64,000 nucleotides of DNA, from the NCBI GenBank assembly GCA_017305455.1, contig JAFKKO010000131.1:28686-92685 (forward strand). The letters run 5' to 3'. The DNA is from Hyphomicrobiales bacterium (lineage in GTDB: Bacteria; Pseudomonadota; Alphaproteobacteria; Rhizobiales; Xanthobacteraceae). Positions 58,271 through 64,000 of this stretch are shown piece after piece. How positions within the stretch are numbered: the stretch's first letter is position 1; each line of letters starts with the position of its first letter. Under the pieces are notes generated by a model. It was not told where the DNA came from. It did no database searches and worked only from the letters and a program-made list of their open reading frames with translations. Made by a program: the position numbers and the translations under genes.

Positions 58271-58813
58271 CTAAGCGCTCCAGTATCTGATCAACGGCCC
58301 GTCCGCTCCATAGATCGGATCGGTCTTCGGCTTGTCGACCTTCGGAATGCTTGCCAGCGCCATCGCATGATTGTCCTGCGTTGGCAGCGTGATCTGCATC
58401 CTCGGACCCGGCGGGTAGGCGCCTGCCACGACGAAATCGTCGTCGGCCCAGATGCATTGATGTCCTGTGCCGGCCGGCAGGATTACGACATCGCCGGCAA
58501 GCAGTTCGAATTCGCGGCCCTTGTCACCACCGAAGCGCACGCGCGCCTTGCCCTGCGCGACGCCGAGCGCCTCATGCACCGTCGCATGATAATGCAGATA
58601 GTCATAAATGCCGTCGCGCCACATCTGGCCCCAGCCGTTCGCGCCGAACAGCGCCTCGACGGTTTTCTCCGGATGGTCGTGATCGACCGCGATCGCGCCT
58701 CGGTAGATCAGAAGCGGCAGCGGATTATTCGGCACCAGACCGTCGTCGTGAAAGACGAAAGCGAGAGGCTCGACCGGATCGTGCGGATGAAATCTGGCTG
58801 ATGTGGCTCGCAT
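58271..58813 (-). CDS. Cupin-domain protein
   Basis: The 180-residue protein is a small cupin: YLHYHATVHEALGVAQGKAR (motif 1 with His residues, about residue 73) and AGDVVILPAGTGHQCIWADD (motif 2, about residue 108) supply probable metal ligands. The start MRATSARFHPHDPVEP is natural. Small cupins of this type are diverse (isomerases, sensors, dioxygenases), so the reaction is unknown. No obvious operon partner. Confidence 0.8.
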   Translation of the reverse strand: MRATSARFHPHDPVEPLAFVFHDDGLVPNNPLPLLIYRGAIAVDHDHPEKTVEALFGANGWGQMWRDGIYDYLHYHATVHEALGVAQGKARVRFGGDKGREFELLAGDVVILPAGTGHQCIWADDDFVVAGAYPPGPRMQITLPTQDNHAMALASIPKVDKPKTDPIYGADGPLIRYWSA

Positions 58814-58870
58814 GGGAGGCCCGCGACAAGGATCATCGATCCAACGCGGCGCGATCCTCTCGGTTCCTGC

Positions 58871-59119
58871 TCAGGATTGCAGGCTGAAGATTTCCAGATC
58901 GCGCAGCAGCGCCGAGGCGCGTGAGGTGAAGGTGGTGACGATTTCCTCGCTACCGGCGATCTCGCGGTTGTGTTCCGCGCCGCAGCCGGTGCACTCGTAG
59001 ATGAATTCGAGCTTGGTGGTCGCCCAGCGCACGTCCTTGATTTCCATCAGGTGGCGCGTACAGGTCGGACACACGACGATCGCGGGCCGGGCGTCCCGGA
59101 GCGGAACGTTTGCGAGCAT
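58871..59119 (-). CDS. Small zinc-ribbon-like protein
   Basis: The 82-residue protein has two CxxC pairs (VVCPTCTRHL and YECTGCGAEHN) spaced about 26 residues, a likely structural zinc site, followed by a helical end ASALLRDLEIF. I do not recognise a family. A role in RNA or protein interaction is inference. Confidence 0.65.
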   Translation of the reverse strand: MLANVPLRDARPAIVVCPTCTRHLMEIKDVRWATTKLEFIYECTGCGAEHNREIAGSEEIVTTFTSRASALLRDLEIFSLQS

Positions 59120-59257
59120 CTGAATTCTCCTGACGGCGGATGCCCGCGCCGTTGCCGGAGCCTGAGTCGATCCGCGATGGCGTCAGTGTAGCGCCCGGAT
59201 GCCCGAACTGGCGCTTCGTGACAGGAAAGATGGAGTTAATACACAGTTAATTATGGC

Positions 59258-59938
59258 TCAGACCCGGCCTTTCACCGGGATCAGCGCCCCGGTGACGGCG
59301 CTGGCCTGATCGCTCGCCAGGAACAAAATGACGTTGGCGAGTTCCAGCGGCGTCACCCATGATGCGAAGTCGGAATCCGGCATGTCGCGGCGGTTGGCCG
59401 GCGTGTCGATGGTTGAGGGCAGCACCGCGTTGACCGTGACCTTGCCCTCCAGTTCGGCGGCAAGCGCCTCCGTCAGCCGGTGCACGCCGGATTTTGACGC
59501 GGCGTAGGGGCCCATGCCCGCGCCGGCCTGCAATGCGCCGAGCGCTCCGATATTGACGATGCGCCCCGCACCCGATGCGAGAAGATGCGGGATCGCCGCC
59601 CGCGAGGCATGCAGCGCCGTCAGCGTGTTGATGCGGTGTAGCCGCTCCCATGTCGCGGTCTCGCCGTCCGTAATGCTCTGGAAGGAGAACGCGCCGGCGA
59701 TGTTGATCAGTGCATCCAGCCTGCCAAAATAAGCCGCCGCCGCGTCGATTGCCTGCTGCGCCTGCCTTGCATCGGAAAGGTCGACGCCGCCAAGATCGGT
59801 CCGGTTCGGCGATGAGTTGGCTTGCGAGGGCGCATGATCGATCGCGGCGATCTTCGCGCCCAGCGCGGTGGCTGCTTCAACGACGACGCGGCCAAGCGCG
59901 CCCGAGGCGCCGGTGATGGCGATGACCTTCCCGTTCAT
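59258..59938 (-). CDS. Short-chain dehydrogenase/reductase
   Basis: The 226-residue classical SDR has the cofactor motif TGASGALGRVVVEAA (about residues 8-22), the core ALINIAGAFSF, and the active-site YAASKSGVHRLTEAL (Tyr/Lys about residues 143-147). ATG at 59938 begins MNGKVIAITGASG. NADP versus NAD and the substrate are not clear. It stands alone. Confidence 0.9.
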   Translation of the reverse strand: MNGKVIAITGASGALGRVVVEAATALGAKIAAIDHAPSQANSSPNRTDLGGVDLSDARQAQQAIDAAAAYFGRLDALINIAGAFSFQSITDGETATWERLHRINTLTALHASRAAIPHLLASGAGRIVNIGALGALQAGAGMGPYAASKSGVHRLTEALAAELEGKVTVNAVLPSTIDTPANRRDMPDSDFASWVTPLELANVILFLASDQASAVTGALIPVKGRV

Positions 59939-60016
59939 GCAGCGATTCCCGTGGCAGCGAAGCGGCAAACACTTATAGCGTGAAAGATGTGGGAGCGGGA
60001 ATGTTCGGAGGCGTGA

Positions 60017-61174
60017 TCAGGTCAGGCGCGCGACCACGACCAGACGCTTGATCTCGTTGTTCTTATAGGCGCGCAGGAACGCCTGATAATCCTTGAACGA
60101 GACGCAGCCATTGGAATCGCCGCGCGGACCGAGCATGTAAGTATGCGCGAGCAGGCCGGTGCGGCCGAAGATCTTGCCTTCGCCGCCGATCGGGGTGAGC
60201 CGGATTGCCTCAACGCCGTGGAAAGGCTTTTCGCGCATGCTGAGATCGTAGACATGCGGCGGGGTCGCGCCGCGCATCCGCTCGTGGACGAAACGCGGAT
60301 CGTCCATCCGGCCGCCGAGTCCCGAATGCGCCTCGAGCTTGGTGCCGTTCGGCAGATAGACCATACGCGCCGAAATGTCATAGACGGCGGTCTGCTTGTC
60401 GTAGACTCCGCCGGAGGTCAGGCTCTGGCCGTCGCTGCCGATGCCGCCATCAGGCGCGGCATACGCCAGCACCGGGCCGCGCTCAGGCTTGCCGAACAGC
60501 TTTTCAAAGATGTTCGGTTTCTCGGTCGAGATCGCGGCGAGCACTGCGGCCTTGTTGGCCTGCGACACCACGCTGCGCGACGGACCCTGCACCTGTTCCA
60601 TCTTTGGAATATCGGCCGGGCGGGGGGTTGGCAGCGGCACGTTGGCGGCGACGCGCGCGGGCGCCGGAGGCTCGCTGGGCTGCGCCTGCGGCTCGGGTGT
60701 CTGCACCTCGGCCTGCGGCTCAAGCGCGGCGATCTCTTGCGGAGCAGGCGTTGCGACCGGCAGGCGATCGGCCTTGGCGAGCACGGGCTGGGTAAAGACT
60801 TCGGCCGGATAGCCACGGAAAGCGGTGGGGTCGAGCAGGGCGACCGCTTCGCTGCGCGTCATCTCCTGTGCGGGCGCGCTTGCGAACGCGGGCTCGACGC
60901 CGGATCCGGCGAGATTGGTGTAGAGGGTCCAGCCGCAGGCGATGGCAATAAAGCCGAGCGCGACATTGCCGATCAGGACCTGGGGCCGCGCCTTGTGCGA
61001 GGGTTGCCTGGCGACGGCGGCCGGAAGGTCGGAGAAGACGTAATTACAGGCCGCCATGCGTCGCACGCTCAGACAAATTCCGCGGGATGCCTTCGTCATG
61101 CGGAAGCCCCGCAGGTCGGTGGCACGGTCGAACGCAAATCTGTCGGGGCGATACGGAGGGACTGCGAGTTCCAT
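60017..61174 (-). CDS. DUF2778 (Tlde1-like) membrane-anchored protein
   Basis: The 385-residue protein has a cytoplasmic or short N-terminal region, one membrane helix (VLIGNVALGFIAIACGWTLY, about residues 67-86), a long Pro/Ala-rich periplasmic linker and a C-terminal DUF2778 domain with a proposed catalytic site HTYMLGPRGDSNGCVSFKDY (His about 346, Cys about 360). Related domains are peptidoglycan L,D-transpeptidase-like enzymes, some acting as secreted toxins (Tlde1). Here it is anchored with no secretion or immunity genes beside it, so a housekeeping wall role is more likely. Start alternatives at 61099 and 61057. Confidence 0.8.
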   Translation of the reverse strand: MELAVPPYRPDRFAFDRATDLRGFRMTKASRGICLSVRRMAACNYVFSDLPAAVARQPSHKARPQVLIGNVALGFIAIACGWTLYTNLAGSGVEPAFASAPAQEMTRSEAVALLDPTAFRGYPAEVFTQPVLAKADRLPVATPAPQEIAALEPQAEVQTPEPQAQPSEPPAPARVAANVPLPTPRPADIPKMEQVQGPSRSVVSQANKAAVLAAISTEKPNIFEKLFGKPERGPVLAYAAPDGGIGSDGQSLTSGGVYDKQTAVYDISARMVYLPNGTKLEAHSGLGGRMDDPRFVHERMRGATPPHVYDLSMREKPFHGVEAIRLTPIGGEGKIFGRTGLLAHTYMLGPRGDSNGCVSFKDYQAFLRAYKNNEIKRLVVVARLT

Positions 61175-61432
61175 CGCGACGCGGCGCAGGCTTGCGAAGC
61201 GTCATTAAGGCGACTTTTAGTTAAATGCCGATTAAGCACGCGCACGCATGGCGCAAAACGGCTCGCACGGCTGTGCTGGGCACGATATTGCCTCAAATGG
61301 TGAGTTCCCCAAATGAAGGTGCGACGGCGTCCCAAACGCCGCCCCGCTCCCGAAGTCGCAATCTTGTGACCCAGGGGAACGGCAAAACCATGGCAGCGAT
61401 TGCTTTTGCGGGGCGACGCAAGGAGGCTGCCC

Positions 61433-61582
61433 ATGATCCGCAAATTGCGCTCCGGCGAGTACCGGCTCTATTCCCGCAAGGTGAATCCGAAGACCGGCAA
61501 GCGCCGCAATCTCGGCACGTTCAAATCGCGCGCTGCTGCGCAGAAGCACGAGCGCGATGTGCAGTATTTCAAGCGGCACTGA
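61433..61582 (+). CDS. Small basic protein (49 residues)
   Basis: MIRKLRSGEYRLYSRKVNPK continues with a TGKRRNLGTF segment and ends in HERDVQYFKRH. It has a strong AAGGAGGCTGCCC ribosome-binding site, clear coding bias and net positive charge like a nucleic-acid-binding or ribosome-associated peptide. Similar unassigned small proteins are widespread in this order, to my recollection. Its function is unknown. Confidence 0.7.
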   Translation: MIRKLRSGEYRLYSRKVNPKTGKRRNLGTFKSRAAAQKHERDVQYFKRH

Positions 61583-61614
61583 TGCTGCGTGATGATCAGG
61601 CGATGCGCGTGCGA

Positions 61615-62292
61615 TCAGGTCGTGAAGCGCGCGGGCAATTTGTCGATCAGCGGAAAATATTTCAGGAAGGGTTTGGCTTCAGCAAGAACGCGCGAATAGG
61701 ACGGACGCTGCAACAGCGCCTCGAAATATCGCGCCAGTCGCGGATGCGTGGTGGCGAATGGCTCGATCGCCTGTGTGTAGAACAGCGCGGGCGCGGCCGC
61801 GCAATCGGCGATGTTGAAGGTTGCCCCGCCTGCATGCGGCACATCGCCAAGCCGCTTCTCAACCAGATCGAGCGCGGTACGCAGGGTGGCGCGGGCTTCC
61901 TCAACGTTCTGTGGATCGCGTTTGTCCTCGGGCCGAAGTACATCGGCGACAACGCGCTGCATCGGCTGATGGATGTAGAGATCGAAAATGCGGTCCCATA
62001 GCCGCGCCTCGCGCGCTTTATCCGGGTCGTGCGGGATCAGCGTCACCGGGCCCGGATAATATTGCTGCAGATAATCCAGGATGATCGAGGTCTCGAAGAT
62101 CGTCGCGTTGCGGCTCTCATCCTGCAGCACCGGAATCTTGCCGAACGGCGACAGTTTCAGATACGCCGCCCGCTCGTCCGGATCGCCGAGATTGACCATG
62201 CGCGGCTCGAACGGTGTGCCGTTCTCATACAGGGCCAGCAGAACCTTGTGACAGTAGGAGGAAAGGGGATGGATATGGAGGATGAGAGGCAT
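61615..62292 (-). CDS. Glutathione S-transferase family protein
   Basis: The 225-residue protein has the thioredoxin-like GST N-domain (PLSSYCHKVLLALYENGTPF, then GKIPVLQDESRNATIFETSI with the cis-Pro and the Glu/Ser glutathione contacts) and a helical C-domain. Class cannot be set. It stands alone, transcribed leftward, and starts MPLILHIHPL. Confidence 0.9.
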   Translation of the reverse strand: MPLILHIHPLSSYCHKVLLALYENGTPFEPRMVNLGDPDERAAYLKLSPFGKIPVLQDESRNATIFETSIILDYLQQYYPGPVTLIPHDPDKAREARLWDRIFDLYIHQPMQRVVADVLRPEDKRDPQNVEEARATLRTALDLVEKRLGDVPHAGGATFNIADCAAAPALFYTQAIEPFATTHPRLARYFEALLQRPSYSRVLAEAKPFLKYFPLIDKLPARFTT

Positions 62293-62558
62293 GGCACCGT
62301 CCCGGTGGATTGCGAGGCGCGGATACTAGTCAAGACCGCATGACGTGGAAAGCGGCTGATGAAGCGTTGATCCCGTATCGTGAAAGCCGTTGCCTTGGGC
62401 GGGAGCCCCGAGACCCGGCATGTTGGTCCGCGTGCCCGTGACGGAGACGGATTTTTCGGCACGGGAGCCGGGACAAGGCGATCATTCCGCTATTCGGGAC
62501 GTTGTCAGCGCGATTGGTTCAGGTAGGCTGAACGCCTTCTTTAACGGGAGCATCCCAT

Positions 62559-62783
62559 ATGAAACGTCTTTCCCTTGTGGTTGTGTTGAGCCTGTTCGCC
62601 GCCGCTCCGGCCTTTGCCGAGGTCTCCTGCAAGGCGGTCAGCGCCGACGGCAAGCCGCTCGCCGGCGCCGCCAAGACCAGCTTCATGAAGAAATGCTGCG
62701 AGGACAACGCCAAGAGCGCCGACGGCAAGGCTCTCGCTGGAGCGGCCAAGAACTCATTCGTCAAGAAGTGCATGGGCGGCTAA
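62559..62783 (+). CDS. psiF: PsiF-family small secreted protein
   Basis: PsiF was found in E. coli as a phosphate-starvation-inducible gene; its role is unknown. The 74-residue protein has a signal peptide (cleavage near AFA, residue 20) and two copies of the repeat DGKPLAGAAKTSFMKKC and DGKALAGAAKNSFVKKC, with cysteines in each. A good terminator follows. Confidence 0.88.
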   Translation: MKRLSLVVVLSLFAAAPAFAEVSCKAVSADGKPLAGAAKTSFMKKCCEDNAKSADGKALAGAAKNSFVKKCMGG

Positions 62784-62813
62784 GACGCGGCGGCTTTGTA
62801 AACCGCGACACAT

Positions 62814-62839
62814 AGCCTCGCCGCAAGGCGGGGCTTTTT
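62814..62839 (+). terminator. Intrinsic terminator after psiF
   Basis: AGCCTCGCC, loop GCAA, GGCGGGGCT followed by TTTTT, 31 nt after the psiF stop. Confidence 0.8.
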
Positions 62840-62952
62840 GTTTTGGGATCGCAGCATGAACTAGCTAGCGTGTGCGCGGGGAGGGGCGAGAGACGCAAGG
62901 CTTCGTCGGCTTCCCCGTTCTCAACTGTTGAGATCGTTGGAAGGAGAGGCGT

Positions 62953-63960
62953 GTGAGGAAAATATCGAATCTTGTTCTGGGGCTGGTGTGCGGTGTGGCT
63001 CTTTCCGGAGCGGCCTTTGCCGCAAGCCAGGATTCCTATGATCTGCCGGAGCCCTATGTGACGTGGGAAAAAGCCTACAGCAAGGAGTTTCCCGCGATCC
63101 AGGGGCTCATGGATACGATGACCGCCAACAGCAAGGAGTTGCTGTCGAAGCCGTCCGATCAGGATCAGGACATCCTGCACAACCGCGTTTGTGCGGCGAT
63201 CGCCTACAAGATGGCTGTCGATCGGAAAGGCTCGGCAGAGCTGCGCAAGCTCGGTCCGGTCACGGATATCCTGCACAACATCTCGAAGGACAACAAGAAG
63301 CTGGTGCTCAGCGATCCGGAGACCTTCAAGCGCGTAAACGAGCTGGTCGCTGATCTGAAACAGGCGGGCAAGTTCAGGAAATCTCCGGAATTCTTTTCGG
63401 ACCCGGAGATTCTCAAGCTGAAGCCCGTCGCCGACAATCTGGCGCTGATCCACCATCTGACCGGCGCGGTGATGGCGGGCGATATCCTGACCAAGGCCGG
63501 CGGATTCTCGAAGGACGAGATTCGCGTCGTGCAGACCGCTATCGTCGCGCATTCGACGGGCTATTGGTATTTCCGCGACTCTATTGACGCGGCCGCCGGG
63601 CGCGAGGGTGCGTGGAAAGTGGTGTTTCCTGCGCCTGAGAACGACATCGACAATTTCGCGCACGATGCCGACCTGATCTCGCAGTTCGTGCCGGAATCGG
63701 TGACGCCTGAAGGAAGTAAGTGGCGCAACATCGCCACCAAGCGCTGGGGTGCGACCAACACCAAGGAAGAGGGGCAGGTCGTCTATTACGTGTTCAGCCG
63801 ACTGTATGACGAAGCCAAGACGGACGAAGGCCGCGCCATGGCTCTGGAGAAATGGAACGTCATCAAGCCGGAGCTGATCAAGCTGATGGGCCTGAAGCCT
63901 GACGAAGACCCGATCAAGACGCTCGTCGTTCCTGCCTTCTGGGCCAAGAAGGGGAAGTAG
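62953..63960 (+). CDS. Secreted protein of unknown function with an HD-like histidine pattern
   Basis: I do not recognise a family. The 335-residue protein has a signal peptide (cleavage near AAFA, residue 24) and is then all helical. Conserved-looking polar residues are ordered like a metal-dependent HD-domain: LHNRV (His76), LIHHLTGAVMAGD (His167, His168), IVAHSTG (His200) and FAHDADLI (His237, Asp238, Asp240). That pattern would suit a secreted metallo-phosphohydrolase, but no canonical HD dyad is in the usual place, so this is a hypothesis. GTG start at 62953 follows GGAAGGAGAGGC. The stop is 40 nt from the window edge. Confidence 0.7.
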   Translation: MRKISNLVLGLVCGVALSGAAFAASQDSYDLPEPYVTWEKAYSKEFPAIQGLMDTMTANSKELLSKPSDQDQDILHNRVCAAIAYKMAVDRKGSAELRKLGPVTDILHNISKDNKKLVLSDPETFKRVNELVADLKQAGKFRKSPEFFSDPEILKLKPVADNLALIHHLTGAVMAGDILTKAGGFSKDEIRVVQTAIVAHSTGYWYFRDSIDAAAGREGAWKVVFPAPENDIDNFAHDADLISQFVPESVTPEGSKWRNIATKRWGATNTKEEGQVVYYVFSRLYDEAKTDEGRAMALEKWNVIKPELIKLMGLKPDEDPIKTLVVPAFWAKKGK

Positions 63961-64000
63961 TCTCTGAGTAAGAATAGCCGAGAAATAAAAAGAGCCGCTC

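Overview
The window is a 64 kb piece of chromosome from a high-GC alphaproteobacterium, most likely family Nitrobacteraceae (Bradyrhizobium, Rhodopseudomonas, Afipia and relatives). The grounds are the ribosomal-protein/fatty-acid/LPS-assembly/ppk gene order typical of Hyphomicrobiales, strong GC bias at third codon positions, an HdaA-type DnaA relative, a fused NADP-malic enzyme/phosphotransacetylase, and several families of dispersed palindromic repeats of the kind common in this family. No rRNA, tRNA, CRISPR array, prophage, transposase or integrase was seen. This is mainly core chromosome.

Layout. (1) 1-4.3 kb: the start of a cyclopropane-fatty-acid synthase gene (cut by the window edge), a secreted single-haem cytochrome c with a long Pro/Ala/Lys tail, and the leftward rpsF-rpsR-DUF2232-rplI cluster. 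(2) 4.7-11.7 kb: rightward fabD-fabG-acpP-fabF-mltG-yicC-gmk, covering fatty-acid synthesis, the glycan-terminating transglycosylase, an RNase and guanylate kinase. (3) 11.6-16 kb: a membrane protein of unknown role, a nitronate monooxygenase-like enzyme, and a soluble chemoreceptor with three near-identical PAS domains. (4) 16.3-23.8 kb: the leftward outer-membrane biogenesis operon lptG-lptD-surA-pdxA-rsmA, ending in an N-terminally truncated alcohol dehydrogenase. (5) 24.2-31.8 kb: pepA, holC, a lipoprotein, an ABC-F ATPase, small proteins, ndk and a TerC-family membrane protein. (6) 32-37.5 kb: a passenger-less autotransporter barrel, a cold-shock gene, purN/purM, a CDP-alcohol phosphatidyltransferase, hdaA and a RelE/ParE-type toxin-antitoxin pair. 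(7) 37.6-47.7 kb: ppk-ppx (polyphosphate turnover), an unknown gene, rnd with an abnormal 5' end, aspS and maeB. (8) 48-64 kb: accessory envelope and stress genes: DoxX, a DHFR-like protein, a polysaccharide deacetylase, a frameshifted L,D-transpeptidase, creA, an SMR pump, an RND pump with its adaptor, a cupin, an SDR, a DUF2778 protein, a GST, PsiF and a secreted protein with an HD-like histidine pattern.

Envelope building is the common thread: LPS export (lptG/lptD), barrel folding (surA), peptidoglycan processing (mltG, L,D-transpeptidase, DUF2778), lipid synthesis (fab genes, cfa, phosphatidyltransferase) and efflux. Several loci look freshly damaged or rearranged: the frameshifted L,D-transpeptidase, the truncated dehydrogenase fused onto the end of rsmA, no lptF next to lptG, and an Arg-rich abnormal N-terminus on RNase D. 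I found no convincing undescribed multi-gene system. The most notable items are these local lesions, the composite dispersed palindromes, and a few uncharacterised secreted or small proteins.
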